Shown: positions 46,342-59,015, counted from the first letter of the stretch. The stretch: 64,000 bases of DNA from Stenopsyche tienmushanensis (GCA_008973525.1 WACJ01000468.1:1-64000); one strand, 5' to 3'. Notes: generated by a model from the sequence alone, not told the origin. Program-made: numbers and translations.

Positions 46342-46349
46342 CCTTAGAT

Positions 46350-48200
46350 CATGTGAATATTGATTCGATTTAATTCAAACATCACTCCATAATGAAGAAA
46401 AATGAAATTTTCAAATACAAAATTGAAATATTATGCAAAATTGAAATAGAAAATATGTTAGCTTTTGTATTTAAAAAATAAAATTTTTAGAGCACATTTT
46501 TAATAAACACATTTAAACAAAAATACACAACCGTAAAAGGTAAGGCAGGCAAAAAATCTTTAGGATTTTCTATTTTTTTTTTCAGATATAAATATTTTCC
46601 CTATAAACGGAGAATTAAAAAATAATTGAATTCCTTTGGGTGGAAAAACAATTTTATCTTTTCATTCGAGATAAAATGAAACTTGTTAGAATTCCCGTGG
46701 AGCTCAAAGCATCACTTATATATACTTTTATATTACTTAACGTCTTATTTGTTGATTTTTTTTCCCCCCTTTAATGTTGGATATTAAAAATAAGCGATGG
46801 CACCCCGCGAAGCTACGACATATATGCAAATTTAGTAAGCCAATTCCCATGTCTTTTAACTTCCTGTATTACATGAAAATGTCTATGGCGTTGCAAATTG
46901 AAAAATATGAGCGAAAAACAATTTTTCCGAAGCAAAAACGAATATTACAATTTTGCTTCACATCGATTTAAAATAAATTTAATGGATTGCCCTGATACGA
47001 ATTATTTTTTTTAATTTTTTTTATTTTAATATTCATTATTATATTTGAAGCCGATCGAAGCTATGTTATTTCATAAAGACATTTCTATGTGAATTGAACC
47101 GCTTAGCCTACAATATCGTGTGAGACACGTGATGACAGATTTGAAGCAAATATAAGAATCACAAGCAAGTACCAATTAGTATCTAAATCTGCTTTTATTA
47201 TTTGATATCCTTAATAGTTTTAATGTGCACATTTATTATGCTAATGTTCAAATTAATGTTCTAATATTGGTATTCAAAACTATAAGATTCGAGATGTTTT
47301 TCTGTCAAAAAAAAATTTTTGGATGAAAAATAGATCCCAAAAATCATCCCTGGCGGACATTCAAAAAATATTATTTTAAAATTCATACGATTTTAATATT
47401 ATGTTCTGTGTTGTGACGCAGCATATGCGTATCCTCCATTCAATAATTCACGCCGATCTTTTTCTTTATCCTTTAGCCGGAATGGACACCTTTTTTTTAT
47501 TTTTCGTTTGCATTATTTATTTTGATACTTCCAAATTCTAGGCCTCACAGAGCATCGAACACTTTCCTAACACCTTTCATGAGACAAATCCATATTCGGA
47601 CGTCCATGTCGTCAAATTTTTTCATCCCTACGAGAGAACATTAAATGCTCATGCGAACATTACTCAATCGTAAATCTTAATACTATGATCCGAAAAAAAA
47701 ATGTTTCCTGCGTGTATTACAGCAAAAAAAAAGGGAAAAGATGTTTTAATGATTCCTTTGAAGTTACGTCAAATGTTAATGTATCCTTTTGATTCGACCC
47801 GACGTTATTTCTTTCCGAAATCAGGTCTATATTTTTTTGCAGAAAAAATACAGAGTAGTATATTATCCTTGCTGAACGTATATATTCCTTGCAGTGAGCA
47901 TAGAATAAATCAAAAACGAGTGTCGTAAAAACTTGAAGGGTCAACACAGCCTGCGGACTCGGGTAGCAAAACGCTTTTTATTCCATATGAATTCGTATAT
48001 GGCTGTTTATCCATAGAGGAGTGAACTCGTGTATGTATTTGTTCGAAAAAATTATAAAACCATTCATCAAACCAAATCAAATAAAAATACAAAATATCAA
48101 CCTCAAGAAATTCATTTTCAATCGAATAACTATTATTAATTTTGATTATGAAGAATGTTAAGTCCTATTAAAAATGTTAATATTTACACTCTCATTAGGG
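46350..48200. other. AT-rich stretch without recognised genes
   Basis: Short frames only. 47400-48000 is slightly more complex but shows nothing I recognise. Confidence 0.5.
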
Positions 48201-48299
48201 TTTATAAAAAAAATCGGACATCTGCGAAACGAAACCTCGGGCTACAAAGTCGTGAAGTCAAATCGAGAGGTCATGGACATGTACGGAACGGAGTAGTAG

Positions 48300-48760
48300 T
48301 AGATCCGCCGGTACTGAATTACCAGTAGAAATGTACAACATTTGTTGGTAAATTCCACTCAACACTGGCATGGAAGAAGTCAACACTGGTACTCATTCGA
48401 AAATCTTTCTTCTTCTTCTTCGGTCATTAAAAGGAAGCACAAATATAAGAAAAGTACTGGAAAAGAAGAAGTCTGGGAAGAGTCAATCCATCAATGACAG
48501 GATCGCTGGTACGCGGAAACTAAGGGAAGGTGGACATACCAATTGATTCCAACGATACAAAAATGGATCTCAGGTAAACCTAAAGAGCTCACCTATCACC
48601 TGACCCAGATGCTGAGGAGACACGGATGCTTTGGTACTTAAATAAAATTGGTAAGAAGAACTCAACAAATCGTGGGCGAATTTCCCTAATGAAGTCATGC
48701 GGGAAAAAGATAAAGTAGAACGAACTAGAAGAGTGAACACCGGTTCATAGAAAAATAAAC
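48300..48760 (+). pseudogene. R1-like ORF2 3' fragment
   Basis: Reads KLREGGHTN, then with a frameshift LIPTIQKWISGKPKELTYHL, TQMLRRHGCFGTYLNKIGK. R1-type ORF2 proteins have this layout after the RT (Gx-TxxLIPxIxxWxxRxHGExxYxLTQxLTGHGCFxxYL). Several stops and frameshifts. The following zinc-knuckle region is not recognisable. Confidence 0.65.
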
Positions 48761-49079
48761 CCACCCTTTTGAAGCAATGCGGAAACGGATTCCAAGGGGG
48801 TTGGCGGAGAAAAAAGAGTGGGGGCTTTAATGGAAAGGAATCCTACACTACCATGGTTTTTAACCAATGTGTCTTTCTAAATAATACTCCCTTCCTCGGA
48901 TCAGATTCTTCTCTGACCCAAGCTATGTGTAGATTCCGCTATGTACCGTGAATTTAAAATTCCATATCTGCAAGGACACGCTCCTTCTCAATTTCTTGCA
49001 GCCACTTGCGCTCTTAATGCCAGGGGGAGAGTGCTAGCTAAAGATTCTAATTTAACTTTGAAATTCTTAGGCTAAAAAA

Positions 49080-49400
49080 GTGCGAGCTCACTTATTGTTA
49101 CCGACCACTAGGAACGGTTCACGATACTTCGAAACACTACGGTTCGGTGGAGGTCATAGAAAACAAGGAAGTAGCCATAAGATTTCCGTTTCCAACCGGT
49201 CCGAATTTCGGACCACTGACACAGCGAAGGAGCGCCTCGCAATCGGACGCCATACCCAAACATGATCTCCGCATAAACCCTCCCAAGTTGTTGAACCCTC
49301 GTATCCTGTGAGGAACTGGAACGCCCAGTGATTCTACACTGGACAGTAGATAGACAAGTAGACTTAGCCACCGCACGTCTGGACCTGGATAATTGTAGGG
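49080..49400 (-). pseudogene. R1-like ORF2 C-terminal fragment
   Basis: The minus strand reads RRSCLGMASDCEALLRCVSG and PKFGPVGNGNLMATSLFS, parallel to WSCLGMSAIREALLCRI... at 26.5 kb. It points against the R1-like fragment at 48.3-48.8 kb, so at least two insertion or inversion events are needed. Confidence 0.45.
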
Positions 49401-51450
49401 AGAAGGACTGTGTAATAAGCAGTTTACAAGTAAATAAAATAAGTGTGATTTAATATGTCCATACGTTGATAATTTTTAATCAGCGATCCTAATTTTAAAA
49501 CAAGAGCGTAGATTTAACTGATTATGATCCGAGCTTGTCCTGGCTTTCTCATCGTGAATCATTGATCCAAATTATTATGGGACGCCAATAATTTCAAATC
49601 CAACACTGTTCTTTAATTGACAGGCTGCTGGATTGTGAGGATCTTTACATTTATATTGAATATTTTAATGAATGAGACGTGCTTACTTTTTAATATCAAT
49701 TTCAACTCTTAATCACCTAATCGATATTTTCAAAGGACTTAAAAAATGTATCAAATTTTTAATGGCGTTTTTCAATTCCAATTTGAATTTTGAAACATAT
49801 TCCCGAAGCGTTATCAAGAATATTTTTTTCCAATTTTTTAGAAGTGATGTTGGTAACATTTGTTATGATGTGTACATTTGAATGTATTCTCAATTCAAAG
49901 CGTTGATTATACACTTAAATGTACAACTGCCCTTTCATCAACCATCTTTGATCCACCATCGTTTAATGTTAATTTTAAATATCCTTTGAACATTTGTTGT
50001 CGTGGCTTTTTTACGGAATCTCTGACATTTGGCTATGGAACATTAGCTTTATATGACAAAGGTTTCAAAATCAAAAGCATGACTTTTGGATTCAAAGCCC
50101 CAATGATCAAAGCTATTAGAGATCAAATATACTAGGGAAAAATCATTTTAAGTACGATCGTGCTTAAAATATTTTTTAAGGGATGAATTGATATTAATAT
50201 ATTTTTTTATTAAAATAAAATGTATTTTTAAACACTGTCCTACGTGTTTCGACAAGGGTGTGCGGTTGACGGTATGAATTACTAGAATAGCTGGGACCTT
50301 CTGTGACGTAGATTACCGTTCAAAAAATACAAAAAGGGAAGTTTATTTTCTTTCTATGAATGAAATGAAATATTTTATTTTATGGTAAGAAATTATACGA
50401 AGTGGAAATTCGATGTGATTTAAGCAAGGGGATTTTTTCATTTTTTTATACCCAACCACTCGAATCAATCCCGCGCTGTAAAAAGTACGCTGTAATTTTT
50501 TTCGCAATATAAGCAAAATCCTCATTAAAGTTGATCGCATTTGACCATATTGTACAACATTTTTCGTTGATCTTCAGAGGGTGACTTTCAAAGGGTGTGC
50601 AAGACCTGACGAGGGCGAGATCCGGTTCACCCTTAGGCGCTGTTGAGGAGCTGCAAAAGCATCGCGCAAAGGCTAAGAAGATTCCTTATCCAAAATCCAT
50701 GTCATTGACAACCGGATACACAAGCAAACGACTACGCAGGAAATGAGAATTCCAAAAAATACTTTGTTCTTCAAATGTGAACAGTATTCGGAGAGAAGAT
50801 AGAGCTTTTTTGCACCATATAAATTTGACTAGGAATTGTGGTTAGAAAATACTATCTCGTCTCTTGAATTTTAACAATGTTATTCATTACAAATACAAGA
50901 AAATGTATATCTCGATATTTCATAATGTATATGTTACTCACATAAGGGAATATGTTTCAATATTAGAAATCATGTTATGAAAACTGAAAACGATTCATAT
51001 CAAGCAGTAAGAGATATGTTTCCAATTGTATTTTTTAGAATATGAGGCTCTATTTAAAATACAATAAAACATACATTCGAGGACATTATGATATAATACA
51101 ATCTGGGAGAAAAATGGATATTGTTCAATGTTGTTTACTATTTTTCTAAGAAATTGTCCTACAATACAAAGCAAACAAGGAGAAACGTATCCTGATTATT
51201 TTATTCTCTGTCAAAAACAAACAAGAAATGTGTGCACTTGTATCAATAAAGAGCACATCCAATAAATCTACGTTGCCTTTAATAAATACGTCCTTAACAG
51301 CAACAAAAATTAATATAATATAAGAAATTAACATTAACACTTTTTATGCGGGGCTGTTTGACTCGGCCATGTATTGAATATCTAAGCCACGCAATGCAAA
51401 TTTTATGTACAGCTATTTAAAATGGCCGGAATTAATATTCCTTACATTTA
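49400..51450. other. No recognised gene; open frame of unknown meaning
   Basis: An 85-codon + frame (49878-50135) reads smoothly (SLTFGYGTLALYDKGFKIKS) but matches no family I know. 50550-50770 is more GC-rich and unassigned. The rest is AT-rich. Confidence 0.35.
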
Positions 51451-51454
51451 TATT

Positions 51455-51745
51455 AGATGTATCGAAAAGTCCTTGCCGATTGTTCGAACCGAAACATTCC
51501 CACCAAAATCTGGACGCTTGGAAACAGTGGCTTAACTACTAATTGGCGAGCTTAGGCGACGCTTAGGGGCAGTAACTGTCTAATCTATGTATACATATAT
51601 TCAGTATATATATGTTTTTCAAATTGTTATATAAATATTTCCCTACCGGTGATGTATTTACTACATATCGGACTCTAATAATAGGGAATTTCGATATGAA
51701 ATAAAATAGATACGAGGTTCAAAATTTTTGTGTTCCTTTGTAATA
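51455..51745 (-). repeat. Repeat family A, copy 4 (inverted)
   Basis: Reverse complement of the A core: GTCCAGATTT..., CTAATTGGCGAGCTTAGGCG, CCCTACCGGTGATGTATTTAC. More diverged, with a frameshift in the short reading frame. Confidence 0.7.
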
Positions 51746-52985
51746 TAAATACGAATGACATTAAAGTGTAAAAAAATAATTAAATTATAATTCGTGTATA
51801 ATGATAATTTCGCTACTCACTCATAGATTTTCTCCTCACCTATCTTTCCAAATAATCCTATCCTTACTTTACCACGTGTGGAAGACAAATAGGAAACCGC
51901 CATATTAAATCCTTTCCCTAGTAAAATCTCTTATGGAGATCGCCTACGTCTGATGGTTTTGATATAGCACATTAAAAAGGACACAAATTGAGCTCAAACA
52001 GAGAAATTGAGCTCTATCAAAATCGGCAATGACTTATCGATATCCCTTATATTAATACAATTAAAGTTACAGTTTATTTTGCATTACATACATGGAGATT
52101 CTAACTAATAGATAACTTCTTAAAGCACAATATCGGAGCGCGTATAGTATTTATAAGGAAAATATCAATTGCACTCGCATTCTATGACAGGCAGCAAATG
52201 ATGGTGATCCTCTGTCCCCGCAAGCAATGTGTTAATCAGCACTTGCATAGACTTCTTTGGCAAAATATGATGATCAAATATTTACAATCGATAATGAGCA
52301 TATATGTCTTTGAAAAACTGTTTGAAGCATTAAAGCTGAATGGGTCGATGACATTTTTTTTAAATTCAGCTTAAATAAAATCGTCAAAGGACTCTTTTTG
52401 TCCACTTTTCGTTTGTTGGCCAGTCGTCATGTTCAAATCATGACCTCGTTCAAATCCATGTGCAACCCTCTCAATTATGTCTGCCACTTCGCCTTTTCCC
52501 TTGTCTAGTATTTCCCTTTTATACTACTTAGCGATATGTCCATCATGATTATGTCTATGGTTGTTTGTTTCACGATACATTTATTTTATTTGAATTTTAC
52601 AAGATCATGCTATCCACATTTGATTTATGGAGCAAAAAGTTCAACGGTGTTTGCTATGTCAATGTTTGCAAAAAAAAAACAGAATTAAAGATAATACATC
52701 CACCTATGGATTGAATTTTTTACCAGATATTTTTAGAATATACAAAAAAATGTATTTTAAAAAATTATAGACTAAAGTATATAAGGGATAAAAAAGAGTG
52801 TGTTCTGGTTGACACGATTTCAATCCTTCTAGTCGTCTTAAATAAAAATAAAAACAAAGATTCTTAATTAATAAAAATGTCGCTATAGTCCCTACCTCAA
52901 TTTTTTTTTCAGAAAATGACAACCGTTAAAAATAAAAGTCATTTTTCACTCTTATTTTTTTTACAGTTTTAATTTTTTTTAAATT

Positions 52986-53348
52986 GTTAACAGCGCCATC
53001 TCTTGTGGCCCTACGGAGACATTGCACCTGCATATCGACGGATCGCATCTTGCGCGTGCACCATTGCCGGTTGAGGAGTGACGCGCAGGAGGCGAGAGTC
53101 CTTCCTGCAGCCAGATCTCACTCGCTCTCTCTCTCCCTTGCTCTCTCGTGTGGAATAAATAGTTATTTAGAGAAGAGGGTCTTTCTAATCGATTCCCGTC
53201 TATCCTCATCCATTCGTCCGGCAACATCACAGCCCGATGGAAGAACGGACCTGTGCGCTAGCGCGGCCATCCCGACGTGCCTGTGGGAGCAGGTAACCGC
53301 CCAGGGACTCTGCCCCCGTGAGCGCCACCGCCCCATGTTACAACTGTC
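52986..53348 (+). repeat. Repeat B, copy with full 3' end
   Basis: Starts TGTTAACAGCGCCATCTC and ends CCGCCCCATGTTACA. Internal marks are CTTGCGCGTGCACCATTGCC, CTCTCTCTCTCCC, TGTGGAATAAATAGTTATTT, CCTCATCCATTCGTCCGG, GCTAGCGCGGCCATC and CAGGGACTCTGCCCC. The TATA/poly(A)-like AATAAA and TG...CA ends are LTR-like. The GGCTGCGGGAGG arm is deleted in this copy. Confidence 0.65.
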
Positions 53349-53447
53349 AATTATAGGTCAGTAAGAACGCGGAATAAAAAAAATACCTTCTATTCAAAAT
53401 GCAATGGATTGAATTTAAAACATATTTAATTACATTCGATACGTATA

Positions 53448-53644
53448 CAGTCGATCCTTCTATAACGTCGAGATAGGGACCACGCTATAGAAATTTAGGT
53501 ACCCATTCAAATTTTGTACGTGTTTAGTTTGTTAACAAGTGCAAGTGATTAACATGGGTGCTTAGGCATTGACGTTACGTATTTTACCCGTTGCTTACGT
53601 AAAAGATGCCGCAAAAGAAGTGGACGCTATAGGAGGGTTAACTG
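53448..53644. repeat. pogo-like MITE, complete copy
   Basis: TA, then CAGTCGATCCTTCTATAACGTC ... GACGCTATAGGAGGGTTAACTG. 197 bp, the best full-length copy; the right flank is TT instead of TA. Confidence 0.75.
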
Positions 53645-55080
53645 TTTTATGCCATAAATGCATAAGGAATGTATATAATATCCGCGTTTGGCTGATATCT
53701 TACACAAGCTCTTAAATCAATTTTTAATCGTTTAGAATTGAGCTCTTCTTTATAATGAATTCTCATAGATATAGAATATTATTTTTTAGCTACATCAGGA
53801 TAAGGTTTTTTATTATTATTGTTTTAGATTATTTTATCAAAAATTTAAAAATACAATTTGCAATATGTATATTTTCTTCGTATACAATATATTTTCGCTA
53901 TGCAGAGCTTCAGTAGAAAATTTGTTATAAAAGAATCTCCAACAAAGGGATAGAGCTTGTGTTTTTTCTCTCCGTCCTGGAGCCCAAAAGCAGTTCCGAA
54001 GGTCCTGTTGTGTTTGCTCTTGTTACTCATCGTAAATTCAAATATCTTCGTAAAAATGTTGCGTCATTTTCTGCATATTAGATAAGGAATGTCATTACAT
54101 GCGCCGTGCTCCAAAAATTGCTGTCAAAACCGGGAACCTCTTGTATGGCAAGTTCTGTTCTCTACGGTAGATAATACGATACAATAACATACAACGAGAA
54201 CATCTGCGCATAATTCCCCAGTAAATCCCAAGGGAAGAATCTTATTTTACTATGCGGCCACCGCTGAAATCTTCGCCAGCTATGCCAAGTACTCTCACCG
54301 AACAAAAACTATAAACTTATCATCATCCTTATGTCCCTATATATTTTATTATCAGATCGCTCCGAGGAGTCTTCTTCGCTCCGAGCACTCCACGCATAAA
54401 AATATTATCCGTGGCCATAAATCAAGAAATTTTTACTCAGTTACTAGTACAATATATGGAGTGTCATGATTCTTTCCTACTGCTCCATGTGAAGTGAACG
54501 CTCTGATGTAAATTGGAACATTGTATGCCATTCTCTAACGAAGGATAATCAAATCAGTCTTATTTCTCCATGTCGATTCGAAGATAATTTATTTTAATCA
54601 AGTCTGTGTAACTGTGTTATATAATCTTCTAATCGAATTGTACTGTCGTTCTCGGCTCAAATTACATTAGAACTCGATACTCGAGAATATAGTGCCAATG
54701 GTATGCACTCTTTAAAATGTACCATCCGTATAATAAAAACATGTATTATTATATACAACGCTTGTATTTGATGGCAAAACATGTTTCATTTTTATTTTCA
54801 AATGTCATTTATCTTAAACGAGAGATACTGAAATCAACAGTCCTAAAGTATCATATATTTATTTTTCATGTGTAATGTTTCTTCTCGAGAAATTTTCTGA
54901 TTAAAATAAAATTTGTACGAATCTTTTTGATATAAATACAACCCTTCCATTTTTAAGCCGATGCACTGCATATGAATGGGTTTCTGCCAAAACGCATTCT
55001 GCTGGAAAGGTTTTATTAGGGTTCTAGATATGACAAAAAAATGTTTATTTTCTTACTTTCAAAATCATCTTATTTTTGGT
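53645..55080. other. Unique DNA, nothing assigned
   Basis: 54060-54700 is less AT-rich and lacks known repeats, possibly host regulatory or non-coding sequence. No coding frame supported. Confidence 0.4.
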
Positions 55081-55119
55081 TTATAAATGTTAACCATGTT
55101 TCTGGTTTTTTTTTATTTC

Positions 55120-55285
55120 CATACTAAGATAATAATATTTATATGCAATATTTACTGTTTTACATACATATTTTTGTTTTTCAAAATTTCTCAAGAATTT
55201 TCGAAAAATTTGAAAGATGAAATTGAGAATTCTCATTTCTCGAAAAATGAAAATCACTCAGATATCAGAATCCCTAGTCATGTAT
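55120..55285. repeat. Dispersed repeat F, copy 2
   Basis: Matches 10440-10540: AATAATATTTATATGCAATA, CAAAATTTCTCAAGAA. Shares the self-complementary AATTCTCATTTCT...GAGAA character. Confidence 0.45.
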
Positions 55286-55452
55286 TATTGTTGTTTCTAT
55301 GGAAATAATACAAAAAACTGTATCTAAAAGATTAACACCTACGTTACTGGTATTTTTTTAATATCTAAATCTATCAATACCCGCTGTCCTGTATTTATAT
55401 ACCAAGGACTAACTGAGGGTTGAAATCTAGTGAAAATTCAATATATTAGATA

Positions 55453-56684
55453 TAGCGGAAAGAAATGTCATTTTTTTGTTGCATCTTTGCCGCCAGTTTG
55501 CCTCAGATTGCTGTCAAACAAATACGTCAAGGTTGGTGTTATTTTGAAGCTCTGTTGTTTGTCTTATTTATTCAAGTATTTTCATATTTTTTTAGCTATA
55601 GTGAAAATGTCCAAGGCAGAAATTGATGATACCCATTTGCGATCATGTTCACTGTTTTTATTCAATAAAGGATTAAAAGCAAAATAAGCTACCCAGAGAA
55701 TCTGTGATACATATGGCAACATATTGAATATTTGAAAATGCCATAGATGGTTCAAAAAATTCAAAAGTGGTGTTAGATATTTGAAAAATAAACCAAAATC
55801 AGGACGACCTCCAATAATCGATGATGACCCATTAAATTCTCTGGTAGAATCTGATCCTCGAAAAACAATAAAGGAATTATCGTTAGACGTCGGCTTTCTC
55901 TGGTAGACAGTAAAATATCATTTGAAAAGATTCGGGGAAAAAACATAGACAGGGAATTTGGGTACTGTATGAGTTGTCATCAACGGTCTTGGAACAACGG
56001 ATAACCATTTCATCGCTATTGTCCAGATATGAAACCGATCCATTTTTAAAAAGGGTCTTTATTGGTGATGAACGATGAATCCTTTACAATAGTCCCAGAA
56101 AGAAAAAACAGTGGCTTTCTTCAAATCAAGTACCTGTTTCTAGCCCTCGACTGTCATTATTCTTGATCCAAAGGTTCTCCTTTATGTTTGGTGGAATTTT
56201 TTTAGCGTAATTCACTACGAATTATTAAAATCTGGACAAACTGTCACAGCAGAGCTATACTGTGCACAATTAGATATAGATCAGTGCTAATTAATAACCA
56301 AAGAAGAGTATTACAGCATGTTAATGCAAGACCACACGCAGCAAGGATTACGCAGAACAAATTAAAGGAGCTGGATTTGGAAATGCTGCAACATTCATTA
56401 TATTATCCTGACATTGCACCTTCAGACTACCATCTTTTCAAATCATTAGAACAATCGCTTCGCGATAAAAAATTCCCTTCTGTGGAACAAGTGAAAAATC
56501 ATTTGGATTCTTACTTTAGTGGAAAACCGGCCAAATTTTACGAAAGAGGCATTAAAAAGCTAGCTAATCTGTGGAGAGCAATTATAGATAACAATGGAAA
56601 TTATTTGATTGAGTAATATTGTACAGCTTTTATTAAAATAATTTTTTTCTCCAAATTACAAAAAAATGACATTTCTTTCCGCTT
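55453..56684 (+). mobile_element. mariner element, full-length but dead
   Basis: TA at 55451-55452 and 56685-56686 flanks terminal inverted repeats of about 26 bp (AGCGGAAAGAAATGTCATTT...), with one mismatch at the outermost base. At 1232 bp, close to the usual 1.3 kb of mariners. It holds one transposase pseudogene. Confidence 0.9.
55607..56616 (+). pseudogene. mariner transposase, inactivated
   Basis: Mariner transposases cut and join DNA with a DD(34)D triad. ATG at 55607 starts MSKAEIDDTHLRSC; the helix-turn-helix part reads KFKSGVRYLKNKPKSGRPP. The first Asp is in FIGDER (56067-56069). The second should be HDNARPH but reads HVNARPH: Asp is Val at 56320-56322. The third is in APSDYHLFKS (56425-56427), 34 residues after the second position, confirming the D34D spacing. 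At least five in-frame stops and several frameshifts lie upstream; the last 110 codons are open to TAA at 56614. About 336 codons against about 345 in active relatives, so decay is by point lesions and not by large deletion. Confidence 0.9.
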
Positions 56685-56906
56685 TACCTGTTAATTTATT
56701 TTTTTATAATTTAGTAAAATAAAAAATAATTCATAAGTGTTGCCAGACTATTTACTGTTTGTTAAGATAGTACCAGACTGGTTCAAACTTATTGAAGCCA
56801 ACCAGAAAATCTACCAACCAACCAGAAACTATCACTTACATATATTATATGTATATAGCTACATACATTTTTATTTAAATTACTTAATCCAAATACAAAT
56901 ATCATA

Positions 56907-57100
56907 CCTGTAGGTAATCCCGCGTTAAGCGGTTGGACTCGTACCCGATCATCTCGGGTTCGAATCCCACAGGAGATGTGGCTGGCAACCACATTTTTAA
57001 AAACATATATATGCCATGAAAAACCATGTCAAAAATGGTTGGTAATGATACCATAAAAAAGGGATCGCTAAAAGCCACCTCAAAAAAAAAAAAAAAAAAA
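56907..57100 (+). mobile_element. tRNA-derived SINE with ~20-bp target duplication
   Basis: tRNA-like head with B-box GGTTCGAATCC (56957-56967) and an A-box-like GTTAAGCGGTTGGAC upstream. Then the AACCATGTCAAAAATGGTTGG body, GGGATCGCTAAAAGCCACC tail and an A-run (57082-57100). ATCCAAATACAAATATCATA flanks both sides (56887-56906 and 57101-57120) without mismatch. Such elements are made by RNA polymerase III and copied by a partner LINE. The perfect duplication implies recent insertion. Confidence 0.92.
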
Positions 57101-57309
57101 ATCCAAATACAAATATCATAGCAAATGTGTATTGTAATTAAGTAGAATAGCTTAATTGGAACGCTAGAATGAAAAAGCACATCATCTATATTTGCACAAT
57201 ATAGTGCTTTTGGATTATCATATGTTCAGTTATTTAAAAGGTCCCATACAGGTCAAGTGATTTCTAAATTAAAATGACATGAAAAATTAAACTCCAACGA
57301 AATTAATTA

Positions 57310-57440
57310 GATTGCGGACGCACAGGAAATAATAATGAAGCTGACCGATATTCTTGGCGACGGGAAGATGTATTCTTCCCGCCAACTATCCAGTTGTCTC
57401 GTAGTTGGGGTCTCTCTCTCTAATCTCTGTCAAGAATCTC
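57310..57440 (+). repeat. Diverged Repeat B-like segment
   Basis: GCGGACGCACAGGAAATAAT, TTGGCGACGGGAAGATG...CTTCCCGCCAAC, TCTCGTAGTTGGGGTC then TCTCTCTCTC. Same layout as Repeat B, shared with 7510-7690. Confidence 0.45.
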
Positions 57441-58130
57441 GACTTTATAATAATTCCTGCAATAATATTAAACACGTGATATACGCATTATATCATTTAA
57501 TTACAAATAATATCGCAATATTTATTAAAACAAATAATAAAATGCTGAGAATCGATACCGAAACGAAGACTAAGTGTGTATTAGAGCGAGCGTAATGCAC
57601 AAAGTGCGACAGATAAAGTGCGCATCTGCTATCCGACGCAAGTACAAAACTCATTTAATATTGTGAAACATTTAAATAAATTATAAATCGCAAAGGGATC
57701 AAATTAAATTGATAAAATATTAACAAAAAATCCCGTTTATACACTACTTGTATGAGTTCGAGGGCTTTAATCGTGTTAGTGGGTGAGATGCGAGCGTGAA
57801 TAGGTATGGAGGAGGCGTTCTGAATTATTAACTAGGTCTTAGAGTTTCTGTCTTCGAGTAAATTGATAAAATGCAAAAAGTTACCTTAAAAGGCTCTTTC
57901 TTAGGAAAAATGTATCAATACATTTAAGATCTCCGGAAATCTTTTTTGTTCCTAATGTTTTCTCCCTCTTCATGCCTACTTTTAAGATCATTTATATAAA
58001 AGTTGGACCCTTCACGGATCCCTTTCTCTTAATACAAATGATGATACTTTTCATTCGGATTTATTTGAATTTGGCACATTAAATTATCAACATCAACAAC
58101 AATTTCATTTATGATTTATGAAACACATTG

Positions 58131-58205
58131 CTCAATAAGTTTATAGGGCTTTTTTAAGAAATTGCAAAAAAACTAATAAAAATCCTACGAACTTATTGAG
58201 TCATA
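58131..58205. mobile_element. Short MITE (CTCAATAAG family)
   Basis: GCTCAATAAGTTTATAGGG and the inverted ATCCTACGAACTTATTGAG enclose about 35 bp. Same family as 14836-14944. Confidence 0.55.
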
Positions 58206-58261
58206 ATGTCATAATAATAAACATATCCCACGAAAAAGCCTCGGTTAAACTATAATATTAA

Positions 58262-58549
58262 CCTTTTGAGGAGTACAATCGCATATTTGCGATCGAATTT
58301 CAGTGATTCAGAAAGTCGATTGTATAAATCGATAGCCCAAATTAATCGATGTAAAATGTATTGTTTATGTTTACGCAAAGAAATAAACGAAGATAGTGTG
58401 CGATAAACAGTGTTTATTTATTAATATACGAGTTTTATACACGCTGCGTGGTTCTGAGAGATAAATGGATTTCTACAGACGATAATTGGTGGACATACAA
58501 ATATAGCATCTACGTTTGTCATTTTAAAATTAGCTCACTGCTTTAAGGG
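58262..58549. mobile_element. piggyBac-like MITE containing Repeat H
   Basis: TTAA (58258-58261 and 58550-58553) with ends CCTTTTGAGGAGTAC and, inverted, CCCTTAAAGCAGTGA. Internal sequence matches 12790-13065 (whose right end is also ...CGGG followed by TTAA at 13066) and 31365-31495. Confidence 0.65.
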
Positions 58550-59015
58550 TTAATATGAAAACAGATGGCATTTTATCTTACTGTGATGTTACCATATGCA
58601 ATATAGTGATTTATTACTACTATGTATTGATTTGTATAATTCGCTTGTTTCTAATTTCAAATTCCATAGTGAATAAATACCTTTAGACAAATTTCCTATG
58701 GTTTTTATATATTTTTTATTGTATATAAAATGTATCCTTTATTTTATATGAGCTTTATTTTCCAATAGCACTTACAAATGTAGAGTAATATCACTTAGAT
58801 AATTACCTCTGCAATATCACATATCACTTTATCAACCCTGGGGAGATTTTGCAGACCATAAGCTATTCTTAATTGTGAAAGCACATTATATAAAATGATA
58901 TTTATACTTCAGAATTTATCAAAAAAATTATTAAACAGTTGACCATATTATTGAATGAAAGATTAAATATTTTACAAAACGTATTGTAGATATGTTTACA
59001 CTTTATTTCTCTACA

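Noticed and set aside
49878..50135. 85-codon ORF as a host gene
   Set aside because: No recognised domain, AT-rich, no supporting splice or start signals; kept only as an unassigned note.
56938..56970. A tRNA gene at the GGTTCGAATCCC motif
   Set aside because: The cloverleaf is incomplete and the sequence runs into a poly(A)-tailed body flanked by target duplications, so it is a SINE.
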